From the NCBI GenBank assembly GCA_022870745.1, contig CP085323.1:4464001-4528000 (forward strand): DNA of 64,000 nucleotides, written 5' to 3'. Numbering within the stretch: position 1 is the stretch's first letter; every line of letters begins with the position of its first letter. Under the pieces are notes generated by a model. That model was not told the DNA's origin. It searched no databases and worked only from the letters and a program-made list of their open reading frames with translations. The position numbers and the translations under genes were made by a program. Source of the stretch: Silvibacterium acidisoli. Lineage in GTDB: Bacteria; Acidobacteriota; Terriglobia; Terriglobales; Acidobacteriaceae. This document shows positions 52,970 through 62,901 of the stretch, piece by piece.

Positions 52970-55198
52970 ATGTCTACATCGAGCACATCGTCAGTGATCG
53001 GAGCCTCTGTAACCCGTGTGGATGGTCGCCTCAAGGTGACCGGGGCGGCGCGTTATGCCGTCGATCATCCAATTGAGAACGTGGCTTATGGCTACGGAGT
53101 TTCGAGTACGATTGCCAATGGAAAGATCACGCAGATCGACACCTCTGCTGCAGAGCGAATGCCGGGGGTGCTCGCGATTCTGCATCATGGGAATACGGAT
53201 CCGCTCTTTCGTACAGCGGGACCACTGCAGCCGAACAGCCGGCCCAGCGAGAGCCGCCCTCCATTCGAAGACGACGTGGTTTACTACTACGGCCAATTTG
53301 TAGCACTCGTAGTTGCAAACACCTTCGAGCAGGCGCAGGACGCGGCCTTCCACGTGAAAGTGACCTACGACGAGAAGAAGCCGCTGGTACATCTTGACGA
53401 CGTACCGGCGCCCGCAGGGCCGCCAGTAAAGAACTACACACGAGGCAAAGCAGACGAGGCCTTCGAGAGCGCTCCCGTCAAGATTGACGAGACCTACATA
53501 ACGCCGGTCGAAACGCATAATCCGATGGAGATGCACGGCACGATCGCGGTATGGAACGGCGACAAGGTCACGCTCTATGAAACGTCGCAGGGCGTGATGA
53601 ATCATCAGGGTGTCATGTCAGAAATGCTTGGTGTCCCGCTCGACCGGGTACAGGTAATTTCGCCTTTCTGTGGCTCCGGCTTTGGCGGCAAGCTCTTTCC
53701 GTGGCCGCACTCCCTGCTGGCAGCGATGGCTGCACGGCGCCTCGATCGTCCAGTAAAGGTGAGCGTGCCCAGGGCTCTGATGTTCACCACCGTGGGACAT
53801 AGGCCGCTCACGCGCCAGCGCGTGCGATTGGGCGCAACACCGGACGGCAAGCTGACGGCGATCATTCATGACGTCCTCAATCACACCTCGCACACAGACG
53901 ACATCATGGAGAACTGTACGGAGCCTACTCCGCTTCTCTATAGTTGCCCTAATGTCGCTGCGGCCCAGCGGCTGGTGAAGCTCAACGTCGGCACGCCTAC
54001 GCCGATGCGCGGCCCGGGAGCTTGTCCGGGACTCTTTGCCCTGGAATCGGCATTGGATGAACTTGCGGTCAAAATGAAGATTGATCCTCTGGATCTTCGA
54101 CTGAGAAATTACGCCGAGATCGACGAGAGCGAAGGGCACCCGTTCTCGAGCAAACACCTGCGCGAGGCGTACCAGGCAGGAGCGGAGCGGTTTGGCTGGA
54201 GCAAGCGCACGCCGGGTATCGGATCGATGCGGAAAGGTGACGAGATCCTGGGGTGGGGCGTTGGCACCGCTACGTGGTCAGCCGGGCGAGGCGCGGCCGA
54301 GGTGCGAGTCAGGCTGATGGCAGATGGAACGGCGCGTGCCTCATCTGCGACGCAGGATATCGGCACCGGTACATACACAGTGTTCGCGCAGGTCGTCTCC
54401 GACAAGACAGGGATCCCTGTCGAGCGGATCGAAGTAGTTCTGGGTGACAGCTCGCTTCCACCCGGCCCGACTTCCGGCGGTTCCACAGCAACGGCGTCGG
54501 TGCTTCCAGCGATCTCTGCCGCATCTACTGCCGCGATCGAAGCACTCCTTAAGGCATCCGTCCGTGCCGATCAATCTCCGTTCAAGGGAGCAGACCCTGC
54601 GACGCTTGCTATGACTGCCGGGCGCGTTCATGTCAAAGAGAAATCTCCTGAAACCGGCATTCCCTTCGAACAGATTCTTAAGATGAGCAGACTGGCCGCT
54701 CTTGAAGGGAATGGAAAGTCGGTTCCCAGCCACGAAGCACACAAAGTAACGGCGCAATCTTTCGGCGCGCACTTTGTCGAGGTGGCGTGGGATCCCGGCA
54801 TCGCGCGCCTGCGTGTTTCCAGGGTTTTGTCTGTCTTCGACGTGGGCCGCGTCATCAATCAGAAGACGGCGCGCAACCAAATCCTCGGCGCGGTGGTAAT
54901 GGGCATCGGCATGGGAATGTTCGAGGAAACCATTTACGATCCACGAAACGGCAAACCCATCAACAACAATTTTGCTGACTATATCGTTTCCACTAACGCC
55001 GACATACCGGAACTCGACTGCATCTTCCTCGATTACCCTGATAGCGCGATGGGAGAGTACGGAGCTCGTGGCATCGGTGAGATCGGGCTGACAGGCGTTG
55101 CCCCGGCCATGGCGATGGCCACCTATCATGCAACAGGCGTGCGCGTGCGCGAGCTACCAATTCGCATCGAAAAGCTCATGCAAAGAGGCATGGCCTGA
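52970..55198 (+). CDS. paoC-like: Molybdenum-cofactor (MCD) catalytic subunit of aldehyde oxidoreductase (PaoC-like)
   Basis: 742 aa. It oxidises aldehydes to acids in the periplasm. The protein opens with VTRVDGRLKVTGAARYAVD and has substrate-channel and Mo-binding segments (NPMEMHGTIAVW, CGSGFGGKLFPWPHSLLAAM, GPGACPGLFALESALDEL). The near-C-terminal catalytic Glu lies in YGARGIGEIGLTG. Length is typical for the family. It has no signal of its own, as expected for a subunit carried out by the Tat signal of its iron-sulfur partner. Confidence 0.94.
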   Translation: MSTSSTSSVIGASVTRVDGRLKVTGAARYAVDHPIENVAYGYGVSSTIANGKITQIDTSAAERMPGVLAILHHGNTDPLFRTAGPLQPNSRPSESRPPFEDDVVYYYGQFVALVVANTFEQAQDAAFHVKVTYDEKKPLVHLDDVPAPAGPPVKNYTRGKADEAFESAPVKIDETYITPVETHNPMEMHGTIAVWNGDKVTLYETSQGVMNHQGVMSEMLGVPLDRVQVISPFCGSGFGGKLFPWPHSLLAAMAARRLDRPVKVSVPRALMFTTVGHRPLTRQRVRLGATPDGKLTAIIHDVLNHTSHTDDIMENCTEPTPLLYSCPNVAAAQRLVKLNVGTPTPMRGPGACPGLFALESALDELAVKMKIDPLDLRLRNYAEIDESEGHPFSSKHLREAYQAGAERFGWSKRTPGIGSMRKGDEILGWGVGTATWSAGRGAAEVRVRLMADGTARASSATQDIGTGTYTVFAQVVSDKTGIPVERIEVVLGDSSLPPGPTSGGSTATASVLPAISAASTAAIEALLKASVRADQSPFKGADPATLAMTAGRVHVKEKSPETGIPFEQILKMSRLAALEGNGKSVPSHEAHKVTAQSFGAHFVEVAWDPGIARLRVSRVLSVFDVGRVINQKTARNQILGAVVMGIGMGMFEETIYDPRNGKPINNNFADYIVSTNADIPELDCIFLDYPDSAMGEYGARGIGEIGLTGVAPAMAMATYHATGVRVRELPIRIEKLMQRGMA

Positions 55199-56256
55199 TG
55201 TCGGAACTCCGCCAGATCCTGAGTCTGTGGCGCCATGCCCAAAAGACAGGGGAAGAGATCTGCCTGGCGACGGTGATCGAAGTTGAAGGATCGTCTTATC
55301 GCAAGGCCGGAGCACGCATGCTCTTCACGAGTGGAGGCAGGCGAGCCGGTACTGTCAGCGGGGGATGTCTTGAAGCCGAGATTCAGAAAAAGGGTTGGTG
55401 GCACACGGAAAAGGGAAGTAGTCTGCAGAGCTACAGCAGCTTCTTCGATGAAGACTCCGAGATGCCGTATGGCCTGGGCTGTGGGGGAACTGTTCACGTG
55501 CTGCTTGAGCGTGGAGCTGAGGCGCACGCTGTTCTCTCGGCGATCGAACGCGGGGTGGAATCAAGATCGGCTGTAGTGGCGGTCGTACAGATTGGATCGG
55601 GCAGCGCGCAGACCATCTTCGTGAGCTGTGGAAGCGCCATATTATTTGCCAGCCCCGGCCATGAGGAGGCGAGCCGTTTAGCCGCCCAGGCAGCCGAAGA
55701 AGGCCGTTCAGTCTGGTCGTCCGGAAGCGACAGGCTTTTCGCAGAATATCTTGCACCTCCGGCCGGCCTTTTCGTTATCGGTGCCGGAGACGATGCGAAG
55801 CCGCTCGTCGAATTCGCGTATCAGCTCGGCTGGCAGATAACGGTCGCTGACGGCCGTTCGCACCTTGCAACCAAGGATCGCTTTCCGTTGGCGGATTCGG
55901 TATCTTCAACCGGCAGGTTCGGAGAGCTGCCGGTAAGCAGTCAGGACGCGGTTGTCGTTCTGACGCATAGCTACGAGCAAGACCGCGCTGCCTTGCGTGC
56001 CCTTATTACCGCTCCATGTGCCTACCTGGGGCTTCTCGGATCTCGACGCCGCACTTTGCGGCTTGTGCAGCAGGTCGCGGGCCAGGTAGGTCTCACTTCG
56101 GAGGAGTGCCTCAGTCGTCTTCATGCGCCGATCGGTCTCGATATCGGCGGAACGAACCCCGCAACCATAGCGCTGGCCATCTGTGCTGAAATTCAGGGCG
56201 TTCTGCATCGCGGCAGAAGTCTACAAACCGCTCCTGCGGCCAGCGCCTGTGCCTGA
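55198..56256 (+). CDS. paoD-like: XdhC/PaoD-type molybdoenzyme maturation protein
   Basis: 352 aa; its ATG shares one base with the TGA of the catalytic subunit (TGATG), so translation is coupled. The XdhC N-terminal domain has EVEGSSYRKAGARML, SGGCLEAEI and GLGCGGTVHVLLE. The C-terminal NAD-like fold has VIGAGDDAKPLVEFAYQLGW and DAVVVLTHSYEQDRAALRAL. It binds the cofactor and hands it to the catalytic subunit. Confidence 0.92.
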   Translation: MSELRQILSLWRHAQKTGEEICLATVIEVEGSSYRKAGARMLFTSGGRRAGTVSGGCLEAEIQKKGWWHTEKGSSLQSYSSFFDEDSEMPYGLGCGGTVHVLLERGAEAHAVLSAIERGVESRSAVVAVVQIGSGSAQTIFVSCGSAILFASPGHEEASRLAAQAAEEGRSVWSSGSDRLFAEYLAPPAGLFVIGAGDDAKPLVEFAYQLGWQITVADGRSHLATKDRFPLADSVSSTGRFGELPVSSQDAVVVLTHSYEQDRAALRALITAPCAYLGLLGSRRRTLRLVQQVAGQVGLTSEECLSRLHAPIGLDIGGTNPATIALAICAEIQGVLHRGRSLQTAPAASACA

Positions 56257-56836
56257 ATTTTCTTGCGGGGCGTTGGTTCTGGCTGCGGGATCTTCCTCGC
56301 GGCTCGGGCAACCGAAACAGCTTGTTGAACTTGATGGAGAATCTCTCCTGCACCGGACTGCGCGTTTCGCCCTGGAGACGGACTGTGATCCTGTTTGGAT
56401 TGCTCTGGGTCATAAAGCCGATGAGATGCAGAAGACTCTTCTTGATCTTCCGGTGAGGACTATTGTCAATCCGGAATGGAAGTCAGGGATGGGATCTTCG
56501 TTGGCGTTTGGAGTTAAGTCCATCGTTGTGGAAGGCTCGGCTCCTGCGAATCTTCTTCTTCTGGTGTGCGACCAGCTTGAGGTTTCCGCTGACGTTCTGC
56601 GTGCCCTGATCAGGCTCCATCGTCTGGAAAATCGGGAACTGACAGCATCGCAATATGGTGGGAAGCTAGGTGTGCCGGCCCTCTTCTCTGCCAGATTCTA
56701 CCCGGAACTTCAGGCCATCACGGGAGACAAAGGGGCGCGTTCCATACTCGAAACTTATCGGATCGAAGCCGGCTGTCTTGACTTTCCGAGTGGGGAAAAA
56801 GATCTCGATACCCAGGATCAAATGCCGAAACGATAA
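56249..56836 (+). CDS. mocA-like: MocA-type molybdenum cofactor cytidylyltransferase
   Basis: About 195 aa from GTG 56249, which overlaps the XdhC gene by 8 bp; a further in-frame GTG at 56183 would add 22 residues. Nucleotidyltransferase motifs: LVLAAGSSSRLGQPKQLVEL (nucleotide loop), LLLLVCDQLEVSADVLRALI and LGVPALFSARFYPELQAI, with TGDKGARSI near the end. It forms the cytosine-dinucleotide form of Moco that PaoC-type enzymes require. It completes the operon, and a strong hairpin follows. Confidence 0.9.
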   Translation: MPEFSCGALVLAAGSSSRLGQPKQLVELDGESLLHRTARFALETDCDPVWIALGHKADEMQKTLLDLPVRTIVNPEWKSGMGSSLAFGVKSIVVEGSAPANLLLLVCDQLEVSADVLRALIRLHRLENRELTASQYGGKLGVPALFSARFYPELQAITGDKGARSILETYRIEAGCLDFPSGEKDLDTQDQMPKR

Positions 56837-56843
56837 ATGAAAC

Positions 56844-56893
56844 CGGCAGGTATAACCTGTGTCGCCGTGCGGCTGTACAAGTTATACCTGCCG
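56844..56893. terminator. Bidirectional terminator between convergent units
   Basis: A perfect 13-bp inverted repeat, CGGCAGGTATAAC (56844-56856) and its complement (56881-56893), lies between the MocA gene and the facing GH92 gene that stops at 56910. The long loop may reduce its strength. Confidence 0.7.
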
Positions 56894-56909
56894 CTCCATC
56901 TGACTTTAC

Positions 56910-59177
56910 TCAGCGTATCTCCCCGTCCTTGCACGAATCTGACGAGGTATACGAAGGGCTCGGCGGTGGGTCCTGGGTTCCCCACGCGCTTGGGGCGGAG
57001 CCCATGGTGAAGATGAGGGTGCCTCCATTTGCCACCTGCTCATGGGTGAGCCAGTTCTTCTCGACTGGCTGTCCATTGAGCGTTACCGATTGCACATATC
57101 GATTGATGTGTTGCTCGTCCAGGTTTCTTGCCACGATGTGAAGTGTCCTGGTTTTGCCGACGGAGATCGTCACGTCCGGATAGCTGGGGGTTCCGATGAG
57201 ATATACAGGCTGCCCTGAGTTGGGATAGAACCCGATCGAGTTAAAGAGAAACCAGCTGGACATCGCGCCGGAGTCGTCATTGCCGGGAATCCCGGCGCGA
57301 CCGCTTGTAAACCATTTCTCGAGCAGTTGCGTGACAACTTCCGCAGTCTTATCGGGACGAAGCGCCCAGTTGTACATGACAGGCATCAGGAAACCCGGCT
57401 CATTGCTGACGTCGAAATGCTGGCGGCGGAAAATGTAATCGAGACGTGTCACAAAGGTCTTGTCGCCTCCGGCCAGTTCGATGACCTTCCGCATGTCCTG
57501 CGGAGCATAGAAGGAGTAAGTCCAGAGATCTCCCTCGTAGAAGAAATCCGGCCATGTTCCGCGAACTACAAAGTAAGGATCGGCGAAGGTGCCATCAGGG
57601 TTTCGCGGACGAAGGAATCCCTTAAAACCTTCGCGCGTTAGATCCTTGTCCCAGAGATTGCTCCAGTTGTTTGCGCGCTTCGCGAAGGTCTCCGCGTCGG
57701 ACTCGTGATGCAGCCCGCAGGCGACTTCGGCGATGGCAAAGTCGTCGTAGGCGTACTCCACTGTCCGCGATCCACTGCGCTCATCCGCGAGTGTCACAAA
57801 ACCTTTCGCGTTGTAGTCGAGGATGCCGCCGCGACCTTCTTTCTGCTTATCGGCGGGAGGAACAGAGGCATCCTTGAGCATGGCCTGAAAGGCTGTTTCA
57901 TAATCGATGCCGCCAAGGCTTTTGACATACGCATCTGCAACCATCACGTTGGCATTTGATCCGCCCTGGGTGCGGCCATTGTCATTTCCGCTGCGTGCGT
58001 CGGGCATATAGCCGGTGTGCTTGTAGATGTCGATCAGCGATCGGATCAGGTCGCGCTCGCGATCCGGAGCAATAAGTGTCAGCAGGGGAGCGGAACTGCG
58101 GAAGGTATCCCAGATGGCGTAATAGTCGTCGTAGTAGGGATGATCGGGGTAGGAGGTCGGCCAGTCCGGGTTTTCTTCTGTCCTGTCAGAAGGCATGAGC
58201 ATCGTGTGGTACAGCGCGGTATAGACTTTGGTCTTCTGCTCGGCTGTTGCTCCGCGCAGCTCGATGGCCGCCAGTTGCTTGTCCCAGCTTTCCGTCACCT
58301 TGCGGCGCAAGCCTTCGAAATCCCATAAGGGAGCTTCTTCCGCTATATTGTTCTTGGCCTGATCGATGCTGATGAACGAGATGCCTACCTTGGCCTTCAC
58401 AATCTGCCGTGCGCGGGGATGCAGATCGAAGCTGGCTCCGAGTTGACCGTCGTTACCGGCGCTGGCCGAGGCAGCTTCGCTTAACTGCGCGCCGGACCAC
58501 GTACGCACTGAGTCTGCGCGGGTATTCAGCACCATGTCGAAGTACACCCGGTATTCGCCTCCGCGATTCCAACCGCCGGTGTAGCGGCCAAAGCCTGTGA
58601 CCTCGTTTGGTGAAACGACGTGCACTTCACCACCGAGAAATCTTTGCGATTCCCAACCTGTGCCCTTGGTGAGGCAGTGCTCAATGTCAACAGTGAGATG
58701 CGCGGGCGAGTCGCTCAGAAAAGTGTAGCGGTGCATGGCTACACGTCGCGTTGCAGTGAGCTCTGCCCGAACGTTGTAGCGGGTCAGCGTCGCGGCATAG
58801 TAGCCGGGATGATTCTCTTCGTCGCTTCGCGGGCTCTGGGTCTTCGTCAGTGACAATTCGCCGGTTGTCGGCATGACGAGGATGTTGCCGTATTTGCCTG
58901 CCGCTCCAGAGAGATGCAGATGCGAGAAGCCGACGATTGCGCCGCCGCTCATGTAGCCGAAGTTGGAGGGCACTCCGTCGAAGCTCTGCATGTCCGGCCC
59001 TACCTTCACCATGCCGAAAGGCATGGCCGCGCCTACGAAGGTGTTACCGCCCCAGTCAACTCCCAAAAATGGATAGACATCGTGCGAGTGGCCCATGCTC
59101 TGCTGGGTCGCGGCTACGCTTAGGGGGGCCAGAAGGGTGCATGCCAGGGCGAATGTGGCGATACGGCGAACGATCAC
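56910..59177 (-). CDS. Exported GH92 alpha-mannosidase
   Basis: 755 aa starting at GTG 59177 with GGAG 7 bp upstream. A signal peptide (about residues 1-23, ending SVAA) precedes the family opening DVYPFLGVDWGGNTFVGAAM and PFGMVKVGPDMQ. The catalytic domain has FSHLHLSGAAGKYG, YHTMLMPSDRTEENPDWPTS, YYAIWDTFRSSAPLLTLIAP and GNDDSGAMSSWFLFNSIGFY, where acidic catalytic residues and calcium ligands occur. GH92 enzymes remove terminal alpha-1,2-, 1,3- or 1,4-linked mannose by inversion with calcium. It lies 97 bp after the fourth receptor, so a mannoside-use pair is likely. Confidence 0.94.
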   Translation of the reverse strand: MIVRRIATFALACTLLAPLSVAATQQSMGHSHDVYPFLGVDWGGNTFVGAAMPFGMVKVGPDMQSFDGVPSNFGYMSGGAIVGFSHLHLSGAAGKYGNILVMPTTGELSLTKTQSPRSDEENHPGYYAATLTRYNVRAELTATRRVAMHRYTFLSDSPAHLTVDIEHCLTKGTGWESQRFLGGEVHVVSPNEVTGFGRYTGGWNRGGEYRVYFDMVLNTRADSVRTWSGAQLSEAASASAGNDGQLGASFDLHPRARQIVKAKVGISFISIDQAKNNIAEEAPLWDFEGLRRKVTESWDKQLAAIELRGATAEQKTKVYTALYHTMLMPSDRTEENPDWPTSYPDHPYYDDYYAIWDTFRSSAPLLTLIAPDRERDLIRSLIDIYKHTGYMPDARSGNDNGRTQGGSNANVMVADAYVKSLGGIDYETAFQAMLKDASVPPADKQKEGRGGILDYNAKGFVTLADERSGSRTVEYAYDDFAIAEVACGLHHESDAETFAKRANNWSNLWDKDLTREGFKGFLRPRNPDGTFADPYFVVRGTWPDFFYEGDLWTYSFYAPQDMRKVIELAGGDKTFVTRLDYIFRRQHFDVSNEPGFLMPVMYNWALRPDKTAEVVTQLLEKWFTSGRAGIPGNDDSGAMSSWFLFNSIGFYPNSGQPVYLIGTPSYPDVTISVGKTRTLHIVARNLDEQHINRYVQSVTLNGQPVEKNWLTHEQVANGGTLIFTMGSAPSAWGTQDPPPSPSYTSSDSCKDGEIR

Positions 59178-59233
59178 AAAGATTCTCCAGGGAGGTCGTG
59201 TCAGTTTTTATAGGATATTTCGGGCGATGGCAA

Positions 59234-59262
59234 CCGTGCGGAAGAGGCTCTCTTCCGCACGG
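59234..59262 (-). terminator. Hairpin after the fourth receptor
   Basis: CCGTGCGGAAGAG and its complement form a perfect 13-bp stem with a 3-nt loop, 13 bp after the receptor stop. The U tract is poor, so it may allow read-through into the GH92 gene. Confidence 0.7.
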
Positions 59263-59274
59263 TCGTGGAGTTCG

Positions 59275-62200
59275 TTAGAAAGAGAAGCGAAGGCTTGCCT
59301 GCATCGAACGCTGGCCGTTCTTGCTGGTGACCTTGCCGAATGTGGGGCTCGAGGTGTTGCCGTACGCCGCCTGGTCCGTGTAGTTGGTATCCGGTGCGTT
59401 CCAGTTCGGATGGTTCAGGAAGTTGAACGCATCGAAGCGGAAGGTCAGAGCGGATGCCTCTCGAATGGCGAAGCGCTTTTGCAGCGAGGCGTTGAAGTAT
59501 TCCTGGCCCGGTGCGCGCAACACGTTGCGATTATGTTGCGTGGTGAATGTTCCGGCAGTGGGCAAAGTGAAAATCTGCGAACCATCTGGGTTCACCACGT
59601 TGAACCACTGGTTGGAACCTGTGTTGGAGTTCGAGAACTTCCGCGCTCCTCCCAGTTTCGCACCTGGAGTGATGTTCAGGAGCTGCGATCCACTGCCCGG
59701 TCCGACACCAGCAACGTCCTGGCTGGTTGCGATCGAGAACGGAGCGCCGGTCTGGAACTGATAGGCCTGCGTCAGCTGCCAGCCTGACAGCGCCTCGTTC
59801 GCAATTCGGCTGCCGCTTCTGAAGGGGATCTGGTAGACCGCGTTCATTGCCAGCACATTGCGAATGTCGTAGTCCGACGGTCCACAGATTGACTTCGGAT
59901 CGTAGGTATTGGGGATCAACTGCTTCTGGAATGAGTCGCAGTCGCGGGATGAGGCAAAGGTGTATGCCACATCGAAGGCGAGGCTGTTCGCAAACCGGCG
60001 ATTGACGTCCAGCTGAAGGCCCTCATAAGAAGCCGTTCCGGTCTGCTCTACGTAATTGATCGGGCCGTAGCCAAGATAAGGGCGAAGAGCATTTGCGTTG
60101 ACACCTTTGTTCGACGGATCGGTCAGTGTGCCGGCTTGCAACTGGTTGAGATTAGCAGCGATCTGCTGGTGGAGAGCGTGGCGCCCGACATAGGAAACCT
60201 CGGCCACAGTACGGTAGGGAAGTTCGCGTTCCACCGAGACATTCCAGATGTAGGCCTCAGGCTGAGGCCCGCTGCGCTCGAAAGATCCGGTAAGTTGCGG
60301 ATAGGAACCGGCGGCTCCTCCTCCAGGATTATCCGCTGTTCCGCTTGAGAGCGAAGCAACCTGCTGCAGTGGAGGCACGCCGCCAGCGAAGACGAAGTCA
60401 GACACGCCCTGGCGATTCACATAGCGGCCCGCGCCTGAACGAATGACCGTCTTTGCGTCTATCTGGTATGCGATGCCCACACGCGGCTGGAAGAGGAAGG
60501 GCTGCACATGGAGGTATCCACGCGGAAGGTTGTGGAAGAGGTCGTTGTACTGGCCGGAAGCGGCGGCCGCGACGTGCTGTGCTGCATTTGAGGTGAAGCC
60601 ATTGCCCCAGAGCACTGTTCCGTTCAGCGTGTCGCCGCTTCCGGAGACTGGGTTTCCTGTGGCCGGATTTACCGTAACCGCGGTCTGAGGGTTATAGAAA
60701 GCGGGATCGAAGCTACCCGCGTTGTTGTAGAGGCTGTAGTAAGGGTGGATTGAGGAATAGCGCACACCGTAATCGATATGCAACTTCGGAGTGACCTTCC
60801 ACGCATCCTGCCAGAAGGCCTCGTACAGGTTGCCGCGATACGGAGTTTCATCGCGCGCGCCCACTTCGGCATAGGTGTAGTAGTTGCCCAGCACCGCGTC
60901 TGCCAGATCGTAACCGCTGGTGTTCGGGTTTGAAGTCGAGAAGGTGAACTGGCCATTCTGGTTGTTTGTCTGTCCGGCATTCGAAGCGGAGAAGGCGATC
61001 TGATCGTCGTCATTCTCGCCAGAGCGCTCGAAGAGAAAACCGGCGCGGATCAGATGGTTTCCGATCATCCTCGTAAAGGTATCGGCGAAGTCGAAGATCT
61101 CTCCCTGGGAGTGCGAAGGATACGTACTGCCATCCATTGTCGTGATGCTGCTCGTCGTAAGGAACTGCACGGTTGGAATCTTGTTCGGCAGATCCTTGGT
61201 CCCTGGGTAAAGGAACGGGTACGTGATGCCGTAGGAGGCACGCGAGTAGGCAGGACCATTACCGTTATAGGCGGTAGGGCTGGTATCGATGGAGAGGCGC
61301 GCCGCGTCATGGCTCGCGGTGAGCAGCACTTCGTTCGACATCCGCGGCGAGAAGGTATGAACCCAGTCGATCGAGCCGGTCTGGTTCGGGCGATCGTACA
61401 GGCGGGGTACATTGTCGAATGCGGCGGAGAAGGGATTGTCTTCGTGATAGAAGAAGTGTGTCAGGCGGAAGCGGATGTAGTCGCGGTCGGTCGGGAGGAT
61501 GTCGAGGTTGCCGGAATCGATCTGCTGATTGGCGGGATAACGCGCGATCTGCAGAAGGTTCTCAGTACCGAGCTGGAAATTCGGGGTAGGAGTGGGATAG
61601 ATCGACAGCAGACCGACGCCGTTCGAGCTCAGGCGGTTTGCGGGGATGATGTTGCCCGCAAAACATCCGCCGCCGAGTCCCGTCTGCGTGGCGCACGGTA
61701 ATGGAGACTGCGGATCTTTTATGTAGTGATTATTTGCCGAGTTCGGCTGATTGATCAGCGAGCTGAAGTCTCCGGACCGAAAGGCAGGGTTGGGCACTGT
61801 CACCGGATTCGTAACCGTCTGCGGATATCTCACAAAGGCTTCCGAGTATAGGAAGAAGACCTTCCCCTTTGGAAAGAGGTGAGGAATATACAGGGGACCA
61901 CTGAAGCTGCCGCCGAACTGGTTATAGGTGAAAGGAGCGACGAAGTTGGTCTTCAGTGCCGCAGGGTAATTCGGATTATTGTTGTTGACGTAGTTGTGAT
62001 TACGCACCCAGGTGTTGGCGTTCAGGTCCGGGTTCTGAAGGTACTCGTAAAGCGATCCGTGGAAGTCGTTGCTCCCGGAGCGTGTCGTGATGCGAATCTG
62101 ACCACCGATGGAGCGGCCGTATTCAGGAGCATAGTTGGCTGAGAGAACCTGCACCTCCTGAACATTTTCCATGTCGATGACGCCGACCGAGTCACCCGAT

Positions 62201-62901
62201 GCGCGGATGCGCACGGCATTGGCTCCGTCATAGGTGATCAGGTTGTCGCGGTCGCGAGCGCCGTTGATCTGGATAGCTCCCTGGCCGGTACTGAACTGGA
62301 AGGTGGAGAGATTGCTGCCCGCGGCTGAGCCGTTCGACCCTACGGCGCTTGTGGGGCCTGACGTGATGCCTGCCTTGGTCAGCGCGACCATAATAGGGTT
62401 GCGACCGTTCACCGGGAGGCTGTCGATCTGCTTTGCATCGATGACTCGACCGAGCGTGGCGCTATCCGCCTCGAGCGCGGCGGAGTTTGCCTCCACTTTT
62501 ACCTCCTGGGAGGCTGAGCCCAGGCTGACAGCGAGATTCTTGGTCGTGGTGACTGCTGCGTCAAGATTATTGCCGGTGAGAACGAGCCGCTGGAATCCCG
62601 AAGCCTCCACTGTGATGGTGTAACGGCCGGGTGCGACTCCGGATATCGTGTAGAGACCAGAGGCGTTGGTTAGGCTCTTGTGAACCGCGCCGGTCGATTC
62701 ACTGGTCAGAATCACTTGAGCGCTCGGGACGACTGCTCCGGTCGGATCGGTAACTGTGCCGGATATGGACGCCAGATCTGACTGCGCGGGAGCCGTCGCT
62801 GTGACTCCCATAAAAGCCAGAAAAAGCAAAAACAACGCGAAGAAGCCAGGCCGGCGAGTTCGATGAACCGGAGCAACTGGCTGGATGAGGAACGGTAGCA
62901 T
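59275..62901 (-). CDS. TonB-dependent receptor-like outer-membrane protein
   Basis: 1208 aa; GGAG lies 5 bp before the ATG. The signal segment is FFALFLLFLAFMGVTATAPA, then the carboxypeptidase-regulatory-like domain (SISGTVTDPTGAVVPSAQV; GLYTISGVAPGRYTITVEAS). A plug with SLPVNGRNPIMVALTKAGIT and a long barrel follow, ending MQASLRFSF. It has the same layout as the three other receptors. It precedes the GH92 gene on the same strand and is divergent from a membrane-anchored regulator gene at 63174. Confidence 0.92.
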   Translation of the reverse strand: MLPFLIQPVAPVHRTRRPGFFALFLLFLAFMGVTATAPAQSDLASISGTVTDPTGAVVPSAQVILTSESTGAVHKSLTNASGLYTISGVAPGRYTITVEASGFQRLVLTGNNLDAAVTTTKNLAVSLGSASQEVKVEANSAALEADSATLGRVIDAKQIDSLPVNGRNPIMVALTKAGITSGPTSAVGSNGSAAGSNLSTFQFSTGQGAIQINGARDRDNLITYDGANAVRIRASGDSVGVIDMENVQEVQVLSANYAPEYGRSIGGQIRITTRSGSNDFHGSLYEYLQNPDLNANTWVRNHNYVNNNNPNYPAALKTNFVAPFTYNQFGGSFSGPLYIPHLFPKGKVFFLYSEAFVRYPQTVTNPVTVPNPAFRSGDFSSLINQPNSANNHYIKDPQSPLPCATQTGLGGGCFAGNIIPANRLSSNGVGLLSIYPTPTPNFQLGTENLLQIARYPANQQIDSGNLDILPTDRDYIRFRLTHFFYHEDNPFSAAFDNVPRLYDRPNQTGSIDWVHTFSPRMSNEVLLTASHDAARLSIDTSPTAYNGNGPAYSRASYGITYPFLYPGTKDLPNKIPTVQFLTTSSITTMDGSTYPSHSQGEIFDFADTFTRMIGNHLIRAGFLFERSGENDDDQIAFSASNAGQTNNQNGQFTFSTSNPNTSGYDLADAVLGNYYTYAEVGARDETPYRGNLYEAFWQDAWKVTPKLHIDYGVRYSSIHPYYSLYNNAGSFDPAFYNPQTAVTVNPATGNPVSGSGDTLNGTVLWGNGFTSNAAQHVAAAASGQYNDLFHNLPRGYLHVQPFLFQPRVGIAYQIDAKTVIRSGAGRYVNRQGVSDFVFAGGVPPLQQVASLSSGTADNPGGGAAGSYPQLTGSFERSGPQPEAYIWNVSVERELPYRTVAEVSYVGRHALHQQIAANLNQLQAGTLTDPSNKGVNANALRPYLGYGPINYVEQTGTASYEGLQLDVNRRFANSLAFDVAYTFASSRDCDSFQKQLIPNTYDPKSICGPSDYDIRNVLAMNAVYQIPFRSGSRIANEALSGWQLTQAYQFQTGAPFSIATSQDVAGVGPGSGSQLLNITPGAKLGGARKFSNSNTGSNQWFNVVNPDGSQIFTLPTAGTFTTQHNRNVLRAPGQEYFNASLQKRFAIREASALTFRFDAFNFLNHPNWNAPDTNYTDQAAYGNTSSPTFGKVTSKNGQRSMQASLRFSF

